Positions 1-10,239 of a DNA stretch of 64,000 bases are shown piece after piece. The notes beneath the pieces were generated by a model that saw only the letters and a program-made list of their open reading frames with translations, had not been told where the DNA came from and ran no database searches. The stretch is taken from contig CM025855.1 of assembly GCA_003952965.2 (NCBI GenBank), forward strand, positions 13,893,833-13,957,832, read 5' to 3'. The DNA is from Morella rubra (Eukaryota > Streptophyta > Magnoliopsida > Fagales > Myricaceae). The position numbers and the translations under genes are program-made. How positions within the stretch are numbered: position 1 is the stretch's first letter; every line of letters begins with the position of its first letter.

Positions 1-211
1 AAGAACATAAACCTGCAAATTTTCTCAACTAAATGACCACCAAAAAACCTATCAACCAACATAAATGCAAGAATTTTCCAGCAACTCGTCCACTTCACGG
101 TTACTTTAGACTTATTCAACCCATTTTTAAAAATGAATAATTTAGTAATACACTTTTTTAAAAAAAAAATTATAAATTGTACATCCATAAATTCTCCTAC
201 TCATAAGCTGA

Positions 212-660
212 TCATAAACACAAGCACATTTTTTGAGTCTCATAAATTTTCCTTTCGGGGTAAAAAGGAATGATTTGATTGTTTGGCAGTTTAAGTTTTC
301 CTGGCTCACATTGCTTGCAAACAAATTCAGGGTCTGGAAACTGAGCACTTGAATGACCTGCTCCACTTGAAGTGTAAGCATGGTTCAATCCAATGTTACA
401 CACAGAAACTTCATCTACATCTCCAAAGCAAAGGTTAAATAATGGTGAATCTGGTGTAGTCATTAGCAAGCTCTTTCGTGAAACTATTTGGAAAAATGTT
501 AATGTAGATCTTTTTCTCGCGTCCAGCCTCAAGTTGAGACAAATCATTATGATGTCCACTGCAATCTTTAATCAGTTGAAAAGGAAGGATAAGTCTTTCT
601 GATGGAACCAAAAAAGCCAAATTCTGTGAAAAAATAATCGGTGCCATTACTTGCACCTTT
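212..660 (-). pseudogene. Unidentified coding-like relic
   Basis: Two overlapping minus-strand frames look more protein-like than random AT-rich sequence. The first, 656-435, is hydrophobic-rich and then charged; the second, 559-212, ends in a Cys-Lys-Gln-Cys-containing tail. The register passes from one frame to the other near 450-560, which would be a frameshift if they are one gene. I do not recognise the family. It lies on the same strand as the AP-5 beta exon, but I could not match it to the C-terminal part of that protein. It could be a host gene fragment or a captured fragment inside an unrecognised transposon. Confidence is low. Confidence 0.25.
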
Positions 661-663
661 GAT

Positions 664-1064
664 ACCCATATCGCTGAGAATCTAACCCCTAATCAAGACA
701 AAGAATCTTCAAACTCTGATCCAACTTCAACTCCTACAGCCCCATTGTCTTTAGAAGTTGATTATTGGTATAGAGAGGAGAGCAAAGAAGAGAATTTGTT
801 AGAAGTGGACGACAGAAAAAAATGCAAGGAACTATTGAGGCTTGGAAGGAGAGTAATGAATGGAAAGCAAAAACAATGAAGACTGCAAAGGAGCAAGATA
901 GATGCAACATTTTATGTCAACAAGTCAAGACCAAGGAAAACAATAAGGTTGATCTTGCTGTCATATACCAATGCAAAAAAGATTCGGAATTGAAAACTAT
1001 TCTGGCTACTGATGCCAATATTCCAATCAGATTTGATGATGAATTTCAAAATATTGAGTTTTGA
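664..1064 (+). pseudogene. Unidentified charged coding-like relic
   Basis: The plus strand reads as a hydrophilic, Lys/Glu-rich stretch from about 664 in one frame and then from 822 in another, ending at a TGA at 1062-1064. The downstream frame, 80 codons from an ATG at 822, is Lys/Glu/Asp-rich with a few Trp and looks helical. The change of frame near 822 suggests a 1-bp indel in a once longer coding segment. No known domain is recognised, and it is not an obvious transposase. It is divergent from the relic at 212-660 on the opposite strand. Confidence 0.25.
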
Positions 1065-1898
1065 GTGCTGAGGTACGGGTGAACAGTGACCCCTGCAGAC
1101 AATACTAGACAGACTTTGATGGCAAATCTGCAGGAGTCAATAGCCAGTATTCTACCACTGACCCTGAAATGACTACTCCTTCAGTTCGAGTGGAGTTGAT
1201 AGATCTCGATCGCATCAATTCAGCTTGGTTTTGGGGCCTCTGTTAGATCAAGCTTAGCTTAACTGGAAACTGAGAGCGGCCTGGATCCACATGGCTGGGT
1301 TCTAGATCCTTTGAGCCCTGGCGGTAGCCAGTTCCAACCTCAGTGATGGCAGAGTTCCAGATCCGCCATGTTAAGTTCAATGGTGCCCAAGTTCAGCTCT
1401 CTCTCTCTCTCTCTCTCTCTCTCAACTAGATGCCATTTTAAAGAGGAACATTAAAATCGGTACTGATTTGAGGATGGGTGGGAGTGGTGGTGGGCCAGGA
1501 AGCGGAGAATTGATTGGTTGACTAAAACTGACCACCAATCGGTTAGACAACTTTGCCTTCCAATGCTGACCTGAAGTTGGTCGGTTACCACGTCGATAGG
1601 TATAAAGGTCAGTTGGTTGGCCTCGGGGTTGGTCGCCGATGCCCTAAACTAGAGTCTGTTCGTTTTTCTTTTTCTTCATCTGCTTCTGCACTCTGCACAG
1701 ATCCTGCTCATGTTACTGTAAACAAATCCTACCACTAACAAACTTTTCCCTTTTACAAAACCCAAACTAAGCCCTCCTTATGTACTGTACACAAATCCTT
1801 ACCAATAAAGCCATACAACCCCACATGTTTTCCCAAATGAAATATCAACCAACTATAAATCCTCAGAGAAAGTTACTGTACCTAATTTTCAACTGACC
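1065..1898. other. No gene seen; CT microsatellite
   Basis: I find no supported coding region here. A pure (CT)n run of 27 nt lies at 1397-1423. The rest is unremarkable intergenic sequence. Confidence 0.5.
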
Positions 1899-2250
1899 AG
1901 TTTGCTTCAGAAGGAGGCTCTGTGTTGTGGTGTTGGAGGAGGAGGCTCTCTAACCCGATCACTAAGGCCATTTGGAGGATGATTCCATCATGCCTTTGGT
2001 GGTGTCTTTGGAGGAGCGGAATCATAGATGTTTTGAAGATGTTCCTTTGTCTTTGCGATCCTTGCAAGGGCTTTTGTTATTTTCTCTTTTCTGCTGGGCG
2101 AATGCAATGTTAGGCTGCCCTTTTGTTGATTTCAATGATTTCCTTAGTTTTATCGCTTGTTTAGATTAAGCGTCTTTGGTATAATCCCTTGTACTGCTTT
2201 CGCTTTTTCTAATAAGATTGGCTTACTTATCAAAAAAGTTTGCTTCAGAA
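1899..2250 (+). mobile_element. 5'-truncated LINE (L1-type) with 14-bp target duplication
   Basis: Translation of 1922-2170 across two frames resembles the C-terminal zinc-binding region (zf-RVT) that ends plant L1 reverse transcriptases: a Trp-rich Ile-Trp-Arg-Met-Ile-Pro stretch, then Trp-Arg-x-Arg-Asn, then a final Phe-x-x-Phe-Leu-Ser segment. It is followed by a 3' UTR whose end, TACTTATCAAAAAA, is typical of plant LINE tails. The body, 1913-2236, is bounded by the identical 14-mer AGTTTGCTTCAGAA at 1899-1912 and 2237-2250, a target-site duplication from target-primed reverse transcription. The copy is 324 bp and lacks everything upstream of the C-terminus. It is non-functional. Confidence 0.8.
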
Positions 2251-2310
2251 ACAGTGTTCTTTCCTTATTCACCACTTTCTCTAAACTCTAGTCAATCTTT
2301 GAACCCCAAT

Positions 2311-2360
2311 CCTTCTAAGATCCTAAACCATAAATCCTTCTAAGATCCTAAACCATAAAT
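2311..2360. repeat. Perfect tandem duplication, 2 x 25 bp
   Basis: The 25-bp unit beginning CCTTCTAAGATCC occupies 2311-2335 and is repeated without mismatch at 2336-2360. It probably arose by replication slippage. It lies just downstream of the LINE insertion. Confidence 0.85.
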
Positions 2361-3483
2361 CCACAGATTCTCCTAACCGTAAACCCAGCACCACACATAT
2401 TTTCCACAGCTGTCCTACATTGCCGGTGAAACCCAATCAACATAGTATAACATGAAATAAATAGGGAGGTTGATAATATCAATCCTACTTATGCATCAGA
2501 TCCTCTTAGGTTGTGTGCCTTTTTGACTGTACAAACTACTAATGTGGAAGGAAAAAGTGCATATCCCGAATTTGTGCACGTATTATTAGGTTTATAAGTG
2601 CTCCTACATCTAGCAAACGCTACTGCTTGGCTTTCTACAATCTACTCTTGGGTCAACAATATCCTATGTTGTAACAGATTGTGTTTGAATTCTAGTCACC
2701 CTTCAGCACTGATGCTGGTCAGGTAAAAGGGGGGAACGGGATTGCCTAGAATGTCAAATTAGCTTCAAATTGGTTAAAATAACATCTGCTTGCAACACTC
2801 TTAGAGCCATTAAGAGACAGGATATGTCCTTTCAAATCTACATGAAAAGCACCAAGTAGTTGTCTGAAAAGAGTAGCATATCATTGAGACTAAAGAGTTC
2901 ACATGTTCTGATAGCAAATCAAAGAAAGAAAAAGGCATTTACACCTTAAAAACAAAGGTTCTGGCTTTGTTCTGAAGCATATCTATTGGTTCTGTCACTA
3001 TTCTTGCCAGACCACTTGTTCCTCCATCGACAAGTTGCAATCAAAACCATTTTGAGTTCTATAAATGGTAGAAGTGGTTAACAGTTCAACTTCATCTAAA
3101 TGGACCAGTCTGCAACACCAAAAGTGACGTATCATGGCAATGGGTAGTGGTTCTCTATCACGATGGACTTATCACAAATCCCTTCCGTTCACATATGCTA
3201 AGGGAAGAACCAATCAACTCATACATGCAGATGTGAACCCCATATATCTTCATAAGGTTTGACAGAAAAGTTTCTTAGGCACCGAATGTGATAACAATGT
3301 GTAGTATATCATGTATCTTCAATAGTTTTTAGCAATAAATATTTCTTCAATATGCCTCCAGATGAACAAAGCCTATGTCCTTTTCAAATATGTGTCAATG
3401 TCCTTTAATTAACAACTTCCAATCGCCACTATGACATTGGAACGAGAAGTAAAATGGAAAGAGAAGGAAAACCCCGAAACTAC
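2361..3483 (-). other. Probable first-intron sequence of the AP-5 beta gene
   Basis: Immediately downstream (lower coordinates) of the AP-5 beta exon 1 donor I see no segment resembling the middle or C-terminal part of that protein. A minus-strand segment at about 3110-3000 follows a plausible acceptor (TTTTGGTGTTGCAG) but is open for only about 36 codons and is in the wrong phase for exon 1. I treat the whole stretch as intron or post-truncation sequence. Confidence 0.4.
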
Positions 3484-4920
3484 CTGTAAAGTAGTGAAGA
3501 CCGTGGACTTCATGATAGTTCTAGTGGCGGAAGGATCAGTATCAGAATGTGACGACCCACCTATCAAGAACTTACGGAAGGCCCGAAATGCCACTGCGGT
3601 TTCCGTGCTCGTAGAAGGCAACCACTTGAAAGCTGATACAGACACAAGACCATCTACAAAAAGCTTCTCCGCAGACTTCCCTGCACCCAAAGCACTCTCC
3701 GATTTCACGCTTTCTATACAAATGCCGCACGATGCAAGCAAATCAAGCTTCAAAGCCTTCAAGGCGAGCGGATCAAACAGTCTGGGATAGAAGCTCAACC
3801 CCATCTCAACAACCATTGTCTTCTTTTGTTTAACTTCTCTACTCGAAATCAGCTCGTTGAAACCCTTCAACCAATGAAGAGTTAGCAACCGAAAGACCAA
3901 ATAATGCTGCGCTTCTCTTGAAATCAACATGAGCCGGCGGGCCATCTCACCCTCTTGCCCGTCTAAAGCATCCAAGAACCACAAATACAACTTCAAAACG
4001 ACATGGCACAGCATCGGATCGTAGGAATATGCGATCCCAAAGAACTGTACCTTCAACATCGACGGCTGCAACTCCAACGCCGTGGCCATCGGCATTATCA
4101 TTGCCATAAACTCCACCATTCCGCACGGCGTCAATACCTGAGGCGATTCCAGCAAGAACGCCATTGCCCTCCTCAGCTCCTTGTAGTTCAAGCCGGTATT
4201 CGTCGGGTTGGAAGAACCACCTGAGAGCAGCGACTGCGGCGCATTGAAGGGAACCAAAGGAACCGAAGTGTTAAGGATGGAAACGTTGGGCTTGTGAACC
4301 ACGATGTTGTGTATCACCCAAGTGAAAAGCAGAATGTAGCTCTGCGACGCGTGGGTCCGCTCGTTTTGGCACAAGCTCCAGAGGTGGCCGGCAATGTCGG
4401 AGAGCAAACAAGGGCAAGATCGCTCCAATTCTCTCAAGCACTCGCACGCCACGGCACGTGTCTGCCTGTCCGGGCCATGGTTAGGGCGGTTGATGATGAT
4501 CAACAACAATTCAACCAAGCTCTCGGTATAGCGGATGTGGAACTTGTTGAACGCGTCCACGGTGATGAAAATGGAGGTGGTGGAGACGAGCATTTGGTCT
4601 TTGAGAGCGAAGGTTATGTGAGTTCCATCGGTGGGGGATTGGATTAGGAGACGGAGGGCCTCGATGAGGCGGTCCAGGAGCTGGGGCTCTTGGGAAATGA
4701 ATGAAGTGTCGGAGAATTCTTCGAGGAAGAGAAGGAGGTGGAGCTTCAGAGGGAAATCCCTTTTGAGGATTGAGGAGAGAGCCAGGTCGAAGAGGGTGGG
4801 GCTGGGGTAAAGGGAGGTCCATTTGTGGCGGCGCGAACCGCCGTGCTGGAAGTCGTCGATGAGGGTCTCCCAGTCTTGCGCGGCCAGAGGTTTTACCGGC
4901 GGTGGCAACTTGTCCGTCAT
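3484..4920 (-). CDS. AP5B1: AP-5 complex subunit beta-1, first exon (partial gene)
   Basis: The minus-strand reading frame starts at the ATG at 4920-4918 and runs 479 codons to a strong donor (CAG|GTAGTT, last exon base 3484), phase 0; reading on into the intron adds 24 codons before a stop. The translation carries the recognisable plant AP-5 beta N-terminus: Asp-Trp-Glu-x-Leu-Ile-Asp-Asp-Phe, then Arg-Arg-His-Lys-Trp-Thr, and a central Asn-Arg-Pro-Asn-His-Gly-Pro-Asp-Arg segment followed by Ala-Cys-Glu-Cys-Leu-Arg-Glu-Leu-Glu. The helical, HEAT-like composition fits an adaptor large-subunit trunk. AP-5 is a clathrin-independent adaptor acting with spatacsin/spastizin on late endosomes. Family members are roughly 1,100-1,200 residues, so more than half is missing here. 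No stop or frameshift interrupts the exon, and codon use looks host-like. The rest may lie beyond position 1 after an intron longer than 3.4 kb, or be lost. Confidence 0.9.
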
Positions 4921-5212
4921 GCCTCTTTGGTTTTGGAATTCGGCAACAAAAAGAACTAAAAGCAGTAAAGGAAACTCATTATAGCACGTCGACTTTATTC
5001 CAGCGAAAAATTAATAAAATAAAATAAAGGAAAATCCCCCTCTTTACTTCTTTGTTCCATTCTCGTTTTTTCCCGATACTTGTAGGCTGTAGCACGTGCT
5101 GAAAGAAGTGGACAGACGAGGCTATGAAGAAGGGGAGAAGTGGACTCGAGTTTTTTTTTAATTTCTTGGAATAATATTTATATATATTTAAGTCCACGAT
5201 CCATTGGACAAG
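4921..5212 (-). promoter_or_regulatory. Proximal 5' flank of the AP-5 beta gene with G-box
   Basis: This 292-bp stretch separates the AP-5 beta start codon from a retrotransposon LTR. It contains the 10-bp palindrome AGCACGTGCT at 5091-5100, a G-box core (CACGTG) of the kind bound by bZIP and bHLH factors, about 170 bp upstream of the ATG. No clear TATA box is evident in a sensible position, which is usual for housekeeping trafficking genes. Function of the G-box is inferred only from its sequence and position. Confidence 0.35.
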
Positions 5213-6420
5213 TGTTAGAAGTATGTCTTTAAAATCAAACATTTTTTAATAATTATGAGATAATTATTGTTATTGATTAATCACTTGTATATAATTTTAG
5301 ATACATGCAATGACATAAGATGTTATATTGTTAAGCTACATTGTAGAAAAATCAAACCAATAATTAATGAATCGGAGGCAGAAAGTATGATTTTTTAGAT
5401 CATTGTTGACTCGCTTTGTTTTAGACCAAGATACATAATAATGTACAAATAGGTCTACACTCGTTGTGCCTCTATAAGATAGAATGATGGACTCCATCAT
5501 TGAGGTGGTGACCTTTAAGCAGACGAGTGGATGCAATGTAAGAGTACGTATACTGAACCGAATTAAATATGAATACCTTCTAGAAACGATCACTGATATA
5601 GATAATGGTATTTAGCACAATTAGCTTATGTTGTCCTTAGACCTGAGAGAGTTATACAAGTTTACTTGTTGTGTGCTTGTGCTTTGACTGAGTCATTTGG
5701 TGATGGTCTTCGCAGATCAAATATTCCAGTAAGTGAATTTGTATAATTGCTCAATATGGAATCTACCAGTCTCTTGATGAGGCAGTATATTCAAAATGTC
5801 TATATATTGTTTGGACTCGAATAAAAACATTGCGCAGCGAGATTTTGTGAAAAGTGTTTTCACAGTTTTTACTTATATAATATATATTAAGTAATTATTT
5901 GCAAAATTATTTCTGGAAACTTTTTGGGATTCCAACTAGATACAGACTGAGAATTAAGAATTATATAAGCCCTAACTTAATTGGTGATATTATTCTGGTC
6001 CTATTAACTCATGTGGAATATAGTTTCACATATAATTGTTAGCAAAAGAGATTTCACAAAAACAATCTCATTATCTTGGGGTCAATTGAGATATGTTAAT
6101 GGACATGATCACAATTTGTAAAAGCTCATAAATTCGGATTACAAAATATAAGGGGGTTTAATGAAAAAGAGTTTTTCATGATAATCCTACGGCTGAGATT
6201 TGAGGTCTCTTAAGATCCCATGCATAAATACATTTGAGTTATGGACAAGCAACTATAAATAGCTCAGAAATTCATTTGAGAGTAAGGAATTCATTTTTTT
6301 ATTTGAGACTCTCACTCTAGAAATTTTCTTTCTAAAAAACTATGCGCGTCGATCTGAAGGAGGCAGAATGCTTGGGCTGCTTTTGATTTAAAGATCTTTT
6401 CCACTACATTTTCACACTCT
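5213..6420 (+). mobile_element. Ty1/copia-type LTR, plus orientation
   Basis: It begins TGTTAGAAGTATG, a common start of plant copia LTRs. Over about 1.1 kb it matches, in inverted orientation, the sequence at about 40870-42151: shared blocks include the motif around GGTCTACACTCGTTGTGCCTC, the GAGGTGGTGACC block, and a late block ending GGAGGCAGAA. The 3' boundary is approximate because no matching 5-bp duplication was found. No coding sequence for this copy is visible. It lies only about 290 bp upstream of the AP-5 beta start codon, in divergent orientation to that gene. Confidence 0.6.
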
Positions 6421-6700
6421 TTCAGCAAGATCATGCGCCTCCGCAGCATATATTTGGAAAAAAATGGACTTCATCTTCTAGAATAGGAATAAGTCCAAGG
6501 TCTTTTTATTAAAGTTACTATACTTTACAACCCATCAAAATACTCCATCTAAAGTCTTGATGCATTTTAAACCTCAAGGGCTAATTTGATTGGTTTTAAA
6601 ATTCAGATACTTATTTGACTTTTGCACAAACCACAGCTACTAACTTTGTACTTATTCCTTTTAATAAACCCATTAATTTTTTTATTAAAAATTTCCATCA
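6421..6700. other. No gene seen
   Basis: AT-rich sequence between two LTRs; no coding region or recognisable repeat. Confidence 0.4.
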
Positions 6701-7012
6701 TGTTGTAAAACTAAGGAGAAGATAGCAATACGATATTAAAAACGTAGTAGAAGAAAATAAATTAAGAGAGAAGATAGAGAATGGAGATGAATAGTTCTCC
6801 AGGAACTGTGCTCTATTGATTCAATATTTGTGTGTATGCAATCATCCTAATACCCCTTTATTATAGGCATAGGGTTATAATGAGATACAAAGAATACAAA
6901 AAGATGAATGTTACAAACTCAAAGGTCATAAGAGTGGAAAAACCTAGAGGTGGGGAAAATCAATAGGTTTAATGGTCATCCATAATTCTTAATAATTATA
7001 TAATTCATAATA
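6701..7012 (-). repeat. 3' LTR of interrupted minus-strand copia element
   Basis: On the minus strand the unit starts TATTATGAATTATAT at 7012 (TG mutated to TA) and ends TTTTACAACA at 6701, about 312 bp. It is immediately preceded on the minus strand by a polypurine tract, AAGGGGGAGAG (7013-7023), which is where plus-strand priming would start and so fixes this as the 3' LTR. The matching 5' LTR was not found to the right of 27.8 kb, so the element is incomplete. Confidence 0.65.
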
Positions 7013-8038
7013 CTCTCCCCCTTGATGACCATACACAATGAATATGCCTGTTAAAACCTTGCCAAGAAAAATCCAGTGGGAAAAAACCACTGGCTAAGGA
7101 AAAAAATTACAGTATTCTTATGCACCTTCGAGTTCTTCTAGATTGCCTCATTAAAACCTTGCAAAGGAAAACTCAATGAGAAAAAACCTTAGTGAAGGAC
7201 AAAGAGTACAATCCATTTTGACTCCTCCTCAAAAGTACGATGAGCTTCTTAATGAAAAATAATTGAGCCATCGCATTCCAATGTTGTGCAATATCTTCTT
7301 GAATATTGCAGTTGGTAATGCTTTGGTGAATAAATCTACCAATCACTTGATCTTATGTGCTGAATACTGATTTCATCGCTTTTCTGGAGCTCTTAGGTGA
7401 ATATGCTTGATTATATCACCTTTAACATAACATCCTCTGGTTTGTGTAATGTAAGTAGCATTGTCTTCATACAATAGTATTCGGTTACCATTAATTGTCC
7501 GAAGACCATACTTTTTTGAATATATTATTGAATCACTAATTTCAACCAAACACATACGGCTTGCCTCGTGAATTACAATTATTTCTAAGTGATTTGAAGA
7601 GGTATTAATATTGTTTGCTTGACAAACCTCAATAAAATGATAGTACCTCTATAAGTAAAAAAATATCCAGTTTGCAATTGTCCTTTATATGGATTAGATA
7701 AATAGCCTACATCTACAAAACCAACTAACTAAGCTGTTGATTCTTTTGGATAATATAATCTCATGTTAGTTGCGCCTTGGAGATAACGTAATACTTGTTC
7801 AACTCTATTCCAATGTCTTTGAGTTGGTGCAATACCATATCTAGGAAGCAAATCAACTGCAAATGTTATCTCAAAACAAGTACAATTTGCAAGGTACATT
7901 AAGGCACCAACTGCACTGAAATATGGTACTTAAAGACTGAGAATCTCTTTGTCTTTAGTACAAAATGGATCTTTCTTTACATCTAGTGATTGCACAACCA
8001 TTGGAGTATTCAAGGATGAGCTTTATCCATATAAAAGT
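7013..8038 (-). pseudogene. Copia pol relic: end of reverse transcriptase and RNase H
   Basis: Minus-strand frames between 8038 and about 7270 read as the C-terminal part of a Ty1/copia polyprotein. In order: the connection segment (Met-Asp-Lys-Ala-His-Pro), the GALMYLANCT motif, a Leu-Arg-Tyr-Leu-Gln-Gly segment, the Val-Gly-Phe-Val-Asp RNase H motif, and the Glu-Asp-Asn-Ala-Thr-Tyr-Ile segment with Lys-His-Ile, which carry RNase H catalytic and structural residues. Several in-frame stops and frameshifts make it a pseudogene. It is the left part of an element whose right part resumes at 25374; the gap is a solo LTR carrying a CACTA element. Confidence 0.75.
8034..8038. repeat. Target-site duplication AAAGT (left)
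   Basis: AAAGT at 8034-8038 matches AAAGT at 25369-25373. Removing everything between, plus one copy, joins the two copia fragments in the same frame, which supports this being the true duplication of the solo-LTR insertion. Confidence 0.8.
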
Positions 8039-9470
8039 TATCACGTCCCGTGCCTATATTAGTCTCTAAGCTCTCTTTATAGTAATAGAGGTTCTATATA
8101 TGAGGAGATTATGACACGATATGTCCTAAGGTTTCAAGACTGTGGAAATTCCTTGTAATTTCAAATCATAAAGTTATTAAAAATATAGCGGAAGGCTTTC
8201 AAACAACAGAAACTTGTAAAATCTTCAAGAAGTATTTAGGTAAAAATGGAAGTCAAAGTTCAAACCTTTAAAACGTCAAAGTACTAAAGAAGAGATTTAT
8301 AAGTTGAAAATCAAACAAACACAAAAATAGAAAATTTGATAGAGATATTCATTAAGTCAACCTATTTGATGGGGTTAGGGATGTGGGAGGATCCTTAAAT
8401 CGTTACAAAACTTGGCTACTATTTACGAAAATTTGTGAACTTTAGTAGTTCACTTGAGCCTACCTAACTCCGAACCCTATATTGTGTAAAAAAAAAAAAA
8501 ATAAATATATACAAACCAAAATAAAAACTTAGATAAACATCAAAAAAGGAAAGCTAGTCTTCGTCGTCGGTCATAGTGAGGTCAATCATGTAAAAGCCGG
8601 GGGTGATGAGTACAACTGAGTCTGAAATGTACAAGGGGATTGGAGCAGCACTCAGGGGCGGGTCCTTGGGGACCAAGTAAGGAAGATGCTCCACCGTCAC
8701 CTCCAAGTTTTTCGTCACCCAGACGAGGATGTGAATCACTAGAAAGTGGGTGGGAACCTCATGGGAGAGATAGGACTCAAAAAGACCATTTTCTTTTTAT
8801 CAAGTATATGTAAAATAAACAGCAAGGTGGGGTAAGTCTTAAGGACTCAGTAAGGGGGGATAGGGGGCATGTGATCATCGTAAGCATGTTCTTAAGAAAT
8901 TAAAAAAAATGTCGTACTTACCATTTTCAGAAACCAATAATTCAAAAGGCAAATTCCATTACCATGTATGTGATGCAGATGCATGAGATGCATGAACCTT
9001 TTCCATTCATCCTTTTGGTATCCACAGTTTCACCTCAAGTGACAGGGTTGTGTGTCCCGCTCCTCTTCCACCAGGATAGTCCTGTGCTATCCTTCTGCGA
9101 AGAAGATCCCTTTTTTCCCATGCGATCATAGCCTATGTATACTGTCCTCATAAAAATATTGAAAAGGGGCCCTATTTGACCTATTTCACCAATTTCTCCA
9201 TTTTCTCACATAAAATTCTACAAGATAGTTTCTCTTAGACTTTCTAACATCCATAAGACTACCCAGAAATCACCAGTGCCACAAAAATCTCATATTTCAA
9301 CCCCATGCACCCATGATCATCATTTAGGTAAAAATGACCTCTTTTTGCATCCTACTAACTAACCTACTAAACTTACCTCTAATTTCACCATTCTAGCAAC
9401 GTACTAGTATCCTCTTTAACATGATGATGACCATTTTAGATGATTAAGATCCTAGCCTAAGATGCATGTT
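8039..9470 (-). mobile_element. Solo LTR, distal part (split by CACTA insertion)
   Basis: This is the 3' portion of a minus-oriented large LTR, ending CGGGACGTGATA at 8039 (canonical CA mutated to TA). It contains the block GGGACACACAACCCTG, also found in the LTR-like units at 18.9 kb and 38.8 kb, and a CCTTACTGAGTCCTTAAGACT block shared with the 18.9-kb unit. The LTR's beginning is at 24501-25368; together they make about 2.3 kb. The short open frame at 8554-8739 is inside this LTR and is not taken as a gene. Confidence 0.75.
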
Positions 9471-9589
9471 CACTATAAGAAAATGCACTTTGGGTGTCAA
9501 AAAATTTTGTCACCCAAAGTGCATATTTAGTTAGTAGAGGTTTTGGGTGACAAAACCGAGTCGCCACCTAGTTTGTCATCTAAAGCCTG

Positions 9590-10050
9590 TCAACAAAACT
9601 GTCTGGACACAAAACTATACTATTCAAACAAATTTTGATATCTTGACGAACTTCAATTTTGTCATGGCCCAATTCTCTCTATCTGTTCACATGAGACATA
9701 CGAACGTTTTGTCTAATGTGACAAAAATCACTTTGTCATGGAAAATCCGTGCACATGGTTTTACATACACGTCTGCACGGTTATTTCATTATGACGAAAT
9801 AGTTATTTGTCACCTCACAAATTGTGCGAACAGGTAATCAGTTAGTGCGGATACTTAGTCTACTGAACTCGCGGGAACGAATGAAATGTCAGTGACCATA
9901 CATCTGTCACCCATTCAATGGTTCGCATGGAGTTTCATCCCGTGCGAACGGGTTTTAATTTAGGACATGTGCACAAAAGAATTACCCTAAAGACAGTATC
10001 GCATACAATGGGTGCGGACGGATTTGTTACTATTCGAACAGTTATCAGTT
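9590..10050. repeat. Subterminal palindromic motif cluster, left end of CACTA
   Basis: This stretch contains repeated degenerate copies of a short palindrome related to CCGTYCGRACGG, for example TCTGGACAC, GTGCGAACAG, GTGCGAACGGG, GTGCGGACGG and ATTCGAACAG. In characterised En/Spm elements such subterminal repeats bind the TNPA-type accessory protein. Binding here is inferred. Confidence 0.6.
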
Positions 10051-10239
10051 ATTATGTATTTGAATTCATTTAATTAAAATTTTAAAAATAATTTGCAAAT
10101 AATACTAATGTAAAGATATTCAATACTCATAATAATAATAAGTCTAAAAATATGAAATCGTCATAAGTAAACAAAATACATAATCGATAATTGAGTTAGT
10201 GAAAATACATAATCTACCCAAATCTCCGTTTAGGCATCA

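Noticed and set aside
3000..3115. Possible second AP-5 beta exon after a TTTTGGTGTTGCAG acceptor
   Set aside because: It is out of phase with exon 1, stops after about 36 codons, and does not resemble the family's next segment.
3431..4647. Plus-strand open frames antisense to the AP-5 beta exon
   Set aside because: They are shadows of the real minus-strand exon and show no family motif.
8554..8739. 61-codon minus-strand open frame with an acidic tail
   Set aside because: It lies wholly within a solo LTR and has no recognisable motif.
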